Positions 1 through 5,720 of a DNA stretch of 6,622 nt are shown in pieces (position 1 is the first letter of the stretch; every line of letters begins with the position of its first letter). The notes beneath the pieces are model-generated. The model saw only the letters and a program-made list of their open reading frames with translations. It was not told where the DNA came from and did not search any database. The DNA comes from Candidatus Bathyarchaeum sp. GTDB lineage: Archaea; Thermoproteota; Bathyarchaeia; Bathyarchaeales; Bathyarchaeaceae. The translations under genes and the position numbers were made by a program. The stretch lies in assembly GCA_004376385.1 (NCBI GenBank), contig SOJY01000094.1, positions 1-6,622 of the forward strand, given 5' to 3'.

Positions 1-73
1 AAAGACCTACTGAAGCTAAACCTAAGATAAGCAAACCAACCCAAAATATGTCGCGCTTCTCCCCCTCAAACAC
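1..73 (-). CDS. N-terminus of an unidentified membrane-anchored protein (partial)
   Basis: An open frame runs from a GTG at 73-71 off the left edge, giving 24 codons that begin M-F-E-G-E-K-R-D and continue into a hydrophobic stretch (I-F-W-V-G-L-L-I-L-G-L-A). A short charged head followed by one membrane helix looks like a signal anchor or first transmembrane segment. The start is well supported: the frame has a TGA two codons upstream, and GTGAT, which matches the anti-Shine-Dalgarno end of archaeal 16S rRNA, lies 5 bases before the GTG. An upstream ATG at 80-78 is ruled out because its frame stops after four codons. The family cannot be told from 24 residues. A chance frame is possible, but charged head, hydrophobic helix and ribosome site together argue for a real gene. 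Confidence 0.5.
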   Translation of the reverse strand, partial: MFEGEKRDIFWVGLLILGLASVGL

Positions 74-104
74 AGTTCATCACATCCATTATTTCTGCGT
101 CTTC

Positions 105-118
105 TATTAATAAAAGAT
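105..118 (-). promoter_or_regulatory. Candidate TATA box for the left-edge gene
   Basis: On the minus strand the segment reads TCTTTTATTAATAG, an A/T-rich TATA-like box. A start site about 25 bases downstream would leave a leader of roughly 13 bases that contains the GTGAT ribosome site before the GTG at 73. This is inferred from spacing only; other A/T-rich segments lie nearby. Confidence 0.3.
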
Positions 119-352
119 TTTTTGTGGTTGGCTACGAGCATCTAAAAAGCATGTAACTCGCTGAGTACCTTCAACCCAGCTTTCGTAGATTCTCTTTAGC
201 ATTTCTGGACTGTAATCTGTGTAGTGTCTAGCTAGTAGTGCTGAAAAGGGATATAGAACCTGTCTAAAGTAAGAGAGAAGTAGAAAGATTAGGAGTTTCT
301 TAAATAGATAAGTAACGGAAACTTCAAGGGTGGTAAAATGTATATTTGGTTT
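107..352 (-). other. Start-less open frame, possible gene remnant
   Basis: Between an in-frame TAG (355-353) and a TAA (109-107) the minus strand stays open for 81 codons without any ATG, GTG or TTG except an internal ATG at 202, which would give 31 residues beginning M-L-K-R-I-Y-E-S-W-V-E-G. The C-terminal half looks protein-like, with a mixed charged and aromatic composition (H-Y-T-D-Y-S-P-E-M-L-K-R). The N-terminal half overlaps the methyltransferase promoter and start and is probably a shadow. No Shine-Dalgarno site precedes the internal ATG. It could be the tail of a decayed gene, a very small gene, or chance. I recognise no family. Confidence 0.15.
296..334 (+). promoter_or_regulatory. 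Candidate promoter and ribosome site for the methyltransferase gene
   Basis: TTTCTTAAATA at 296-306 resembles an archaeal TATA box and would place transcription start near 327, giving a leader of about 10 bases. GGGTGGT at 328-334 is a Shine-Dalgarno-like sequence ending 3 bases before the ATG at 338. If transcription really starts this close, the message may be nearly leaderless and the GGTGG only partly used. The box is inferred from position and composition. Confidence 0.35.
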
Positions 353-958
353 CTATTTTGTGTATTAGCTGTGATTGCAATTACACCACTTCATTTTTTG
401 TCAGTTGAGCATCTGAAACTTCAAGAAAAATATGGAAAGAACAAAGGAACTAAAATTGGTGAGACCCTTGGTCTTATTTCTGGATGGGGTTTCTTCTTCT
501 TTTGGATAGGAATCTGGGTTTCGCCTCAACCCAGATTTGCTGTTCAGATTCTTCACAGTAAATCGGTCTTGGTTTCAATTGTAAGTTTCTCTATTCCTTT
601 GTTTCATCTGATAATCTCGATACCCATCCTTGTGCTGGGTGCTTGGATTGCAATCAAAGGAGTAAAAGAGGTAACATTAAAAGTGGCAGAAACGCACAGG
701 ACCGAGAAAATTGTCGCCACAGGTGTCTATTCCATTGTTAGACATCCACAATATCTAGGTGCTTTGTTGGCGCATGTAGGGATTTCCATTCTATTATCTG
801 CAACATGTTCTTTACTTTTTACTCCCTTGATGGTTACTCTGATTTATCTCATCTCAAGAAAAGAGGAAGAAGAGCTAACTAAAGAATTTGGTGAAGAATA
901 TGAAAATTACAAGAAAAAGGTGTCAATGTTAATACCAAGATTGGGAGCCCAAGAATAA
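338..958 (+). CDS. Isoprenylcysteine carboxyl methyltransferase-superfamily membrane protein
   Basis: A 206-residue polytopic membrane protein of the ICMT/PEMT-like methyltransferase superfamily, which uses S-adenosylmethionine to methylate small or lipidic substrates at the membrane. Hydrophobic segments lie near residues 2-20, 44-62, 77-107 and 140-173. The family signature is in the C-terminal half: R-H-P-Q-Y-L-G at 135-141, then E-E-E-E-L at 176-180, Y-E-N-Y-K-K-K-V at 188-195 and a final I-P-R at 199-201. In ICMT relatives these residues help form the cofactor pocket. The length is normal for prokaryotic members. The ATG is preceded by GGGTGGT. The substrate cannot be predicted: archaeal members are largely uncharacterised and prenylated CaaX proteins are not expected. 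It stands alone, with non-coding DNA on both sides. Confidence 0.85.
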   Translation: MYIWFLFCVLAVIAITPLHFLSVEHLKLQEKYGKNKGTKIGETLGLISGWGFFFFWIGIWVSPQPRFAVQILHSKSVLVSIVSFSIPLFHLIISIPILVLGAWIAIKGVKEVTLKVAETHRTEKIVATGVYSIVRHPQYLGALLAHVGISILLSATCSLLFTPLMVTLIYLISRKEEEELTKEFGEEYENYKKKVSMLIPRLGAQE

Positions 959-1205
959 AAGCTCTAAGCAGGTATTACTCTGGAGTATACTAATTCTTTG
1001 AAAAATATGATTTAGTGGATTGTTGAAAACATAGAATACTACAACTTTTACTCCTTTTGATGAACAATCAAAGTTTGTTGATTGGATACAAGGTACTAAT
1101 CGATGACTAGAGTACTAAAGTATGAGGTACTTGATTAGAAAATTTTAATACACCTATCCCATATGTTCCATCATGGGATTCAGAGTAATATGTCATTGAA
1201 AACTA

Positions 1206-1232
1206 GACAGAAAATACGCAAAATATTCTGTC
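1206..1232. promoter_or_regulatory. Palindrome upstream of ribK, candidate operator
   Basis: GACAGAA at 1206-1212 and TTCTGTC at 1226-1232 are perfect 7-base inverted arms, 27 bases end to end with an A/T-rich centre. The element ends 8 bases before the A/T-rich box taken as the ribK promoter. RibK here carries a winged-helix domain, and bifunctional riboflavin kinase/regulators (RbkR) of archaea are known to bind DNA upstream of riboflavin genes, so self-binding is a reasonable inference. I cannot compare it with the published RbkR motif from memory. Confidence 0.35.
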
Positions 1233-1237
1233 ATTTA

Positions 1238-1252
1238 ACTAAAAATAATAAA
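1238..1252 (+). promoter_or_regulatory. Candidate TATA box for ribK
   Basis: The A/T-only run AAAAATAATAAA (1241-1252) lies about 50 bases before the GTG start. Transcription start would fall near 1272, giving a leader of roughly 28 bases. No clear Shine-Dalgarno sequence precedes the GTG; the only purine patch is AGG at 1289-1291. Moderate to low confidence because the region is generally A/T-rich. Confidence 0.35.
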
Positions 1253-1299
1253 ACTGCTAATAGGCACTTTGCCTCTTCTCAGAAATATAGGCGATTAAC

Positions 1300-2001
1300 G
1301 TGGACCCCCTGAAAATCGATTTAAGGTCCTGGAAGCTCTTCTTTACTCTCTATAAGCTAGCAGAGTTGGGTGCTTCTAGCCGAACTATTAAGGTTTCAAC
1401 GGAGTATCTATCCGAGAAGATCGGAGCGTCCCAGCAGACAGCATCCCGGCACCTCATCAACTTAGAGAAGATGGAGTGGATCAAACGAACAATAACTCCG
1501 GAAGGCTGTTTGACGAAAATCACCAGCCAAGGAGTTGCTGAACTAAAGAAACTATACTCCGAGCTACGCTTGATATTTGAATCAGCATATCCCCCATCAA
1601 TAACCTTGGAGGGAGTTTTATTCAGCGGATTGGGGGAAGGAGCCTATTACGTAACTAAAGAGGGCTATCGCAAACAGTTTATGGAAAGACTCGGTTTTGA
1701 TCCATATCCCGGCACCCTTAACATCAAACTGACAACTGAATATGACATAAAATCCATGTCAGAACTCGAAGCTTATCCCGCTATAGAACTTGAAGGCTTT
1801 AAGGACGAGTCCAGAACTTTTGGTCCAGTAAAATGTTACCCAGCGATAATAAACAACAAAGCGAAGGGCGCCGTCATCTATGCTCTAAGAAGCCATTACG
1901 GTTCATCCGTGCTGGAGATTATTTCCCCAACATTTCTTAGAAGTCACCTGAAACTGAAAGACGGAAACAAGGTGAAAGTGGAGATCCTGATTTCACCTTA
2001 A
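1300..2001 (+). CDS. ribK: CTP-dependent riboflavin kinase with N-terminal winged-helix domain (RbkR type)
   Basis: A 233-residue two-domain protein. Residues about 10-90 form a winged helix-turn-helix; the recognition part is around 33-63 (E-Y-L-S-E-K-I-G-A-S-Q-Q-T-A-S-R-H-L). Residues about 101-231 are the archaeal riboflavin kinase fold, which uses CTP rather than ATP to convert riboflavin to FMN. Its marks are G-E-G-A-Y-Y-V (112-118), L-G-F-D-P-Y-P-G-T-L-N-I-K-L (131-144), T-F-G-P-V-K-C-Y-P-A (173-182) and S-H-Y-G (198-201). Kinase-only homologues are about 130 residues, so the length fits the fused regulator-kinase family. GTG is chosen because an in-frame TAG lies four codons upstream (1288-1290) and the next methionine is inside the helix-turn-helix region. 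It converges on ribL, which performs the next step. Regulation of its own promoter is inferred. Confidence 0.93.
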   Translation: MDPLKIDLRSWKLFFTLYKLAELGASSRTIKVSTEYLSEKIGASQQTASRHLINLEKMEWIKRTITPEGCLTKITSQGVAELKKLYSELRLIFESAYPPSITLEGVLFSGLGEGAYYVTKEGYRKQFMERLGFDPYPGTLNIKLTTEYDIKSMSELEAYPAIELEGFKDESRTFGPVKCYPAIINNKAKGAVIYALRSHYGSSVLEIISPTFLRSHLKLKDGNKVKVEILISP

Positions 2002-2016
2002 CTTGAATCTGCCTTG

Positions 2017-2475
2017 TTATTTGTTGAATGCTTCTATGATCTTTCTCACGATTTTTGAGGAACTGTCCAGATCTCTCTTTCCGAATCTTCCGATCTTCGC
2101 AACTTCAATGGCGACTTTTTTTTCTTCTATTGCCTTCAGTAATTCCTTTTCTATTCCATCTTGGTCATGGCCCACGGCTATTACGTCCGGTTTTATCTGT
2201 TCAATTACTTGGTCTATGCTAAAATCTTCTAAACCCAAGATCGCTTCGTCCACCACCTTCAGGGACTCAACGAGTGCCCGCCGTTGATCTTCTGGCATGA
2301 TAGGCTTTTTTCCCTTTCTAGCTTTAACTGTGCTGTCTCTGGCAACTATAACAATCAACTCTACGTCTTTGCCTCCCGCTTTTTTTGCCTCTTCCAGAAA
2401 TCTCACGTGCCCTAGGTGAAGCAGGTCAAATGTTCCCGAAGCCAACACAACCCTTTTTTTCTTTTTTGTTACCAT
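2017..2475 (-). CDS. ribL: FAD synthetase, archaeal RibL type (FMN adenylyltransferase)
   Basis: A 152-residue cytosolic nucleotidyltransferase of the cytidylyltransferase-like family. Archaeal RibL transfers AMP from ATP to FMN to make FAD. The nucleotide-binding signature G-T-F-D-L-L-H-L-G-H lies at 14-23, with the H-x-G-H motif at 20-23. A-R-D-S-T (45-49), V-G-H-D-Q (101-105) and the C-terminal S-S-S-K-I-V-R-K-I (138-146) match the family's other conserved blocks. Length is close to that of characterised methanogen RibL (about 150). The ATG overlaps the 3' end of the DUF357 gene by 7 bases and is preceded by GGAG at 2484-2481, 5 bases away. It is the last gene of the dphB operon and meets ribK tail to tail. 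Glycerol-3-phosphate cytidylyltransferase is a common alternative name for such proteins; the adjacent ribK favours FAD synthetase. Confidence 0.9.
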   Translation of the reverse strand: MVTKKKKRVVLASGTFDLLHLGHVRFLEEAKKAGGKDVELIVIVARDSTVKARKGKKPIMPEDQRRALVESLKVVDEAILGLEDFSIDQVIEQIKPDVIAVGHDQDGIEKELLKAIEEKKVAIEVAKIGRFGKRDLDSSSKIVRKIIEAFNK

Positions 2476-2726
2476 GAGAACTCCACAGCTCCTAACAGTC
2501 GTAGGGCATCTAGCAGTCCCTCACAATAGGCGACAGAAGTAAGGCTTGTTTCCAGTTTTCCGTTCTCCTGATAATATTTCGCATCTTCCAAATAACGTTT
2601 AGCCGATTCGAACACTGTTTTTGCCTCTTCTTCGTTAAGGTGAACGTTATTTGGTAATTGCCCTATTTCCTTAAAGACGCGATCAGCGCCCCGGACATAT
2701 TTTGTAACCAGCTCTTCAATTGTCAT
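2469..2726 (-). CDS. DUF357 family protein
   Basis: An 85-residue soluble, mainly helical protein of the archaeal DUF357 family, whose function is not known. The family's conserved region is the C-terminal half: A-K-R-Y-L-E-D-A-K-Y-Y (42-52) followed by T-S-L-T-S-V-A-Y-C-E-G-L-L-D-A-L-R-L-L-G (60-79). There is no signal peptide or membrane helix. Its ATG overlaps the dphB stop in a TCAT/ATGA arrangement and its 3' end overlaps ribL by 7 bases, so the three are almost certainly translated from one message with coupling. A helper or regulatory link to ribL or dphB is possible, but only from context. Confidence 0.88.
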   Translation of the reverse strand: MTIEELVTKYVRGADRVFKEIGQLPNNVHLNEEEAKTVFESAKRYLEDAKYYQENGKLETSLTSVAYCEGLLDALRLLGAVEFSW

Positions 2727-3526
2727 TCAGACATCTCCCTAATTTCTTGTGGTGCTCCTGCTAATGCAATAAGCGCTTCGGCTTCCATGAAATGCAGGTT
2801 ACCCGGAAAAACGAGAGTATGAGGAGGGACACCAAAGTCATAGTTTATCACTTCCTCCAAGTAACCTGCCTTCACCACTGGCTGGTATGAACCTGCTCTC
2901 GCCACTCCTATAACTAGGGTTCTTGATGTGACGAGTTGTTCCTTCTTCAGTTTTTCCAGTTCTAGAAGCGTCTGTAGCGCCTCCTTGATGGTCAAGTATT
3001 TCTTTTCTTCAGCGTTTATATCTAGGTAGCACATGGTATGCAGTCCCCTCTTCTTGTTTTCCCTGATGACATTGTACGGCGTTTCAGAGACAAAACCTTG
3101 CTCAGAAAACGGTATCGTAACCGCTTTTCCGTACTTGTAATTCTGCAACCCTGAAATCCCCCTGACTGCCGAAACAACAGAGGCGCCATGTATCACCCGT
3201 GTTTTGATTCCCTGCTTTTCTGCGCTTATCCGCAAATCCACATGAGTTGTGGCAATCATGGGGTCTCCCTGAACCAAAAAAACCGCTTTTCCCTTCTTTG
3301 CAGCTTCAAAAAGTTGTTGTCCCTCTTCCTCCTCTAAGACTCTTCGCGAAACAACATTGACCGCTTTTCCTGTCATCTCCTCAAGTTTTCGGATAGAGAG
3401 TCCAGGCATTAGGCTTGTGTAGAATTCGGCAAAAACCGTGTCCGCCTCTTTTAGTTCCTCAAGTCCCCTAAGTGAGATGTCTTTTTCGTCGTATAATCCT
3501 AATCCGATGAATACGAGTTCGTTCAA
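2723..3526 (-). CDS. dphB: Diphthine synthase (diphthamide biosynthesis methyltransferase)
   Basis: A 267-residue cytosolic SAM-dependent methyltransferase of the tetrapyrrole-methylase-like fold. It methylates the modified histidine of elongation factor aEF2 to form diphthine, the second stage of diphthamide synthesis. Conserved blocks are G-L-G-L-Y-D-E (8-14), the G-D-P-M-I-A-T-T-H loop (87-95), H-G-A-S-V-V-S-A (113-120), C-Y-L-D-I (166-170) and the C-terminal P-P-H-T-L-V-F-P-G-N-L-H-F-M-E-A-E-A-L (234-252). Length is typical of the family. The start is TTG (3526-3524): going upstream, the frame has no ATG, GTG or TTG before an in-frame TGA at 3607-3605. Purine-rich GGGAG and AGGAAGG lie just before it. 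It is the first recognised gene of an operon with DUF357 and ribL. Confidence 0.95.
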   Translation of the reverse strand: MNELVFIGLGLYDEKDISLRGLEELKEADTVFAEFYTSLMPGLSIRKLEEMTGKAVNVVSRRVLEEEEGQQLFEAAKKGKAVFLVQGDPMIATTHVDLRISAEKQGIKTRVIHGASVVSAVRGISGLQNYKYGKAVTIPFSEQGFVSETPYNVIRENKKRGLHTMCYLDINAEEKKYLTIKEALQTLLELEKLKKEQLVTSRTLVIGVARAGSYQPVVKAGYLEEVINYDFGVPPHTLVFPGNLHFMEAEALIALAGAPQEIREMSE

Positions 3527-3565
3527 AGCCTTCCTGCTCCCATTACCTTTACATTCTTCGAGAAC

Positions 3566-3580
3566 AAAAAATATAATGAT
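3566..3580 (-). promoter_or_regulatory. dphB: Candidate promoter of the dphB operon
   Basis: On the minus strand this reads ATCATTATATTTTTT, a good TATA-like box about 45 bases before the TTG start. Transcription start would be near 3546, giving a leader of about 20 bases that includes GGGAG (3541-3537). A second, more distant minus-strand box (3749-3739) could add a longer message. Confidence 0.4.
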
Positions 3581-3738
3581 ACCTGTAGAATTACCAAAAT
3601 TTTCTCATCACTAAGTTTCTGGATTTTTTTGGACCATTTTAGTTTCATGGAGAGTTCTAAAAAAAGGTAGCTACAGAATCTTAAAGTAACTTTTTGTAGA
3701 TTGTGAACGCAAAAACATAGTAAAATTTCTAAAAACCA

Positions 3739-3848
3739 GTTTATAATGGATTTGGGTTGGGTGTGTGAGTTAAAATTAAACCCAACCAACTTCACGTGAT
3801 AGAAAAACAAAACAACAAGACCTCACACACAGAAGTACCATTATAAAC
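3739..3848. repeat. Nested inverted repeat upstream of the flippase gene
   Basis: Three sets of arms lie here. The outer pair is GTTTATAATGG (3739-3749) with CCATTATAAAC (3838-3848), 11 of 11 complementary. Inside is GTGTGTGAG (3761-3769) with CTCACACAC (3822-3830), 9 of 9. GGTTGGGT (3755-3762) also pairs with ACCCAACC (3780-3787), which crosses the second pair and so is an alternative fold. Each half thus carries the same module facing outward: CTCACACAC, a spacer of 11 or 7 bases, then CCATTATAAAC, which contains a TATA-like TTATAAA. AACCA abuts both outer arms. It may be a symmetric divergent promoter/operator or a small terminal-inverted-repeat element; no transposase is present. Confidence 0.75.
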
Positions 3849-3898
3849 CAATGAACATCTAATTAGCAGAATACATTTCATCAAAGAATAGTGAGGAG
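3838..3898 (+). promoter_or_regulatory. Candidate promoter and ribosome site of the flippase gene
   Basis: TTATAAA at 3841-3847 is a good archaeal TATA box and lies in the right arm of the nested inverted repeat. Transcription start would be near 3870, leaving a leader of about 40 bases. GAGGAG at 3893-3898 is a strong Shine-Dalgarno match but ends 11 bases before the GTG, which is on the long side. Confidence 0.45.
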
Positions 3899-3909
3899 AT
3901 TTTAATCGG

Positions 3910-5490
3910 GTGAGTAAGTCACTAAGCCTAGCCAAAGTTTCAGCCAGAGGTGGATTCAATCTACTTGGGGGACTACTAATCTCCTCTATAATATCCGCTA
4001 TAGGCGTAATGATCGTTGCAAGAATGCTATCCGCCGCAGAATTTGGTGTAGTAACAGTCGCATTCATAGGCCCAAACATAATAACAACAATCAGAGACCT
4101 CGGAATCGACCAAGCAACAATAAAATACACAACACAATACAAAACCGAAAACAACAAAACAAAACTAAAAAACGTAATAGTAGCAGGAACACTCTTCGAA
4201 CTTGTACTGGGAATCGTATTCACCATAATTTCCTTGATTCTATCAGGAGTCATGGCAAACGTACTAGAACGACCAACAATAGTGCCTCTAATCCAAATAG
4301 CCTCTTTCACCATCCTCGCAGGTGCTCTCCTAAAAGCAGCACAATCAGCCTTCATAGGCTACGACAAAATGAAATACCACAGCCTCACTCTAGTGCTCCA
4401 CTCAATATTCAAGACCTCATTAATGATACTCCTCGTCAGTTTGAATTTTGGAGCATACGGAGCAACAATCGGAAACGTAATATCTTACCTAACAGCCGGA
4501 ATAATCGGCATCGCCCTTCTCTACATAACACTTCTAAAAAAACTACAAAAACAAAACGACCAAATACAAATCAGGTCCACACTAAAAACCATGCTAAAAT
4601 TTGGACTGCCACTCTCAATAGCATTGATGCTGGTTGGAGCTCTAGCTCAATTCTACAGCTTTCTAGTCGCCATCTACACCACTGACATACATATGGGCAA
4701 CTACCAAGTAGCAATAAACTTTGCAATGCTAGTATCCATTTTTGCCACATCAGTAACTACCGTATTATTTCCAACATTCTCTAAACTCAAAGCAAAAGAA
4801 GACTCGGAAACACTACGAAGTGTCTTTCAATATTCAGTAAAATATGCCTCACTCCTAATTGTGCCCGCAACCTTCGCAGTCATGGCACTATCGAAACCAG
4901 GCGTAGAAACAATCTTTCAAAACAAATACGAGTACACCCCACTCTACTTATCTCTGTACATAATCACTTTCCTGTATTCCGCGATTGGAAACCTCAGTGC
5001 AGGAAATCTAATAAATAGCCAAGGAAAAACACAATTCAACCTAAAAGTTACAATAATCACATTCATAATAGGAATTATTGTAAGCCTAGTTCTAATCCCT
5101 CCATTTGGAGTCCTAGGTTTAATAGTAACACACCTAACAATTGGAATGCCTGGTATACTCATAAGTCTATGGTGGATAAACAAAAACTACAATGCCACTA
5201 TCGACTGGAAATCATCAACCAAAATCCTAACAGCATCCGCAATCTCAGCCATTTTAACATACTTGATAATTAATCAACTAAACATAGCCAGTTGGATAAC
5301 CCTACTATTAGGCGCAGCAATTTTTCTAACCACATATATAATCACAGCGCCCTTGATGGGAGCAATAACCTATAAGGACACCCAAAACCTAAAAGAAATG
5401 CTAAAAAGCCTAGGTCCTTTAGCTACCATAATAACGCCGCTACTATATCCAATAGAAAAAATCACTCGCAATACACAGAAAAAACAATAA
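3910..5490 (+). CDS. Polysaccharide/oligosaccharide flippase-like membrane protein (MOP superfamily, PST type)
   Basis: A 526-residue multispanning membrane protein resembling lipid-linked oligosaccharide flippases, which move undecaprenyl- or dolichol-linked sugars across the membrane for surface polysaccharide or glycoprotein assembly. About 12-14 hydrophobic segments are visible, for example near 15-37, 88-114, 124-150, 160-178, 182-207, 232-256, 264-288, 312-328, 344-362, 377-397, 400-421, 438-456 and 460-484. Family-like motifs are A-R-M-L-S-A-A-E-F-G-V-V-T (37-49), R-D-L-G-I-D-Q-A (62-69), L-F-P-T-F-S-K-L (286-293) and G-N-L-I-N-S-Q-G-K-T-Q (365-375). The GTG start is fixed by an in-frame TGA at 3892-3894. 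The coding strand is strikingly A-rich and T-poor (mostly ACA, ATA, CTA, CAA codons), unlike the neighbours, which suggests acquisition or a different strand history. No glycosyltransferase genes are adjacent, so the substrate is unknown. Confidence 0.88.
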   Translation: MSKSLSLAKVSARGGFNLLGGLLISSIISAIGVMIVARMLSAAEFGVVTVAFIGPNIITTIRDLGIDQATIKYTTQYKTENNKTKLKNVIVAGTLFELVLGIVFTIISLILSGVMANVLERPTIVPLIQIASFTILAGALLKAAQSAFIGYDKMKYHSLTLVLHSIFKTSLMILLVSLNFGAYGATIGNVISYLTAGIIGIALLYITLLKKLQKQNDQIQIRSTLKTMLKFGLPLSIALMLVGALAQFYSFLVAIYTTDIHMGNYQVAINFAMLVSIFATSVTTVLFPTFSKLKAKEDSETLRSVFQYSVKYASLLIVPATFAVMALSKPGVETIFQNKYEYTPLYLSLYIITFLYSAIGNLSAGNLINSQGKTQFNLKVTIITFIIGIIVSLVLIPPFGVLGLIVTHLTIGMPGILISLWWINKNYNATIDWKSSTKILTASAISAILTYLIINQLNIASWITLLLGAAIFLTTYIITAPLMGAITYKDTQNLKEMLKSLGPLATIITPLLYPIEKITRNTQKKQ

Positions 5491-5587
5491 GTTTCTCTAA
5501 TCAAACAATCTTATGATGCCTTCATTATTCCGGTTCCACTATATCCACCCTGTACCTTGTATGTGTATGCTGAACCGACTATACGCC

Positions 5588-5593
5588 TTTTTT
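5588..5593 (+). terminator. Possible T-tract terminator of the flippase gene
   Basis: A run of six T follows CGCC about 97 bases after the flippase stop. Archaeal termination often needs only such a T-tract. The distance and single short run make this weak. Confidence 0.25.
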
Positions 5594-5696
5594 AGGAAGC
5601 AAAAAAATGGTTGGTCTTATCCCCGTTGCCCATTAACCGTTGGTCTTTATCTCGCCTGTACCCGTAGTTTGGCCAGTCGTTGGTTGTCGTCCATTG

Positions 5697-5720
5697 GTTG
5701 ATTGGGTTAAATTTTAACCC
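5697..5720. repeat. Palindrome, inverted copy of a sequence upstream of the flippase
   Basis: GGGTTAAATTTTAACCC (5704-5720) is a perfect inverted repeat around a central T. Extended to 5697, its reverse complement matches 3767-3790 at 21 of 24 positions by direct alignment, so the two copies face each other across the flippase gene. They could be element ends, a shared protein-binding site or a repeat family of this genome. Both sites are partly palindromic, so orientation is best judged from the CCCAAYCAAC flank that both share. Confidence 0.6.

Larger units (their letters stand above)
959..1299 (+). other. Intergenic region rich in inverted repeats
   Basis: No convincing gene lies in these 341 bases on either strand. 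The stretch holds five inverted repeats: TACTC/GAGTA with a 2-base centre (975-986); CAATCAA/TTGATTG with a 6-base loop (1065-1084); CTAATC (1096-1101) with GATTAG (1133-1138), enclosing AGTAC (1111-1115) and GTACT (1127-1131); ATCCCAT/ATGGGAT with a 10-base loop (1156-1179); and GACAGAA/TTCTGTC (1206-1232). T-rich runs at 1047-1059 could help end transcription of the upstream methyltransferase. The repeats could be operators, a terminator region or a small structured RNA; the sequence alone does not decide. Confidence 0.5.

Noticed and set aside
1156..1179. ATCCCAT/ATGGGAT hairpin as an intrinsic terminator
   Set aside because: No T-run follows the stem and it is about 200 bases after the nearest upstream gene.
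2003..2287. Plus-strand frame opposite ribL
   Set aside because: Antisense of the well-supported ribL gene; Ser- and Phe-rich composition typical of a shadow.
3649..3810. Upstream extension of the minus-strand frame ahead of dphB
   Set aside because: It runs through the inverted-repeat element, has Cys/Phe/Leu-rich low-quality composition and no ribosome site; only the last 41 codons are mentioned as a weak possibility.
3792..4355. Long minus-strand frame inside the flippase gene
   Set aside because: It is the antisense shadow of the flippase coding sequence, kept open by its T-poor codon usage; the flippase frame has clear family motifs.
5513..5701. Plus-strand frame of 62 codons after the flippase
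   Set aside because: No Shine-Dalgarno site, odd Cys/Arg-rich composition, covers the GTTGG repeats, and no recognisable family.
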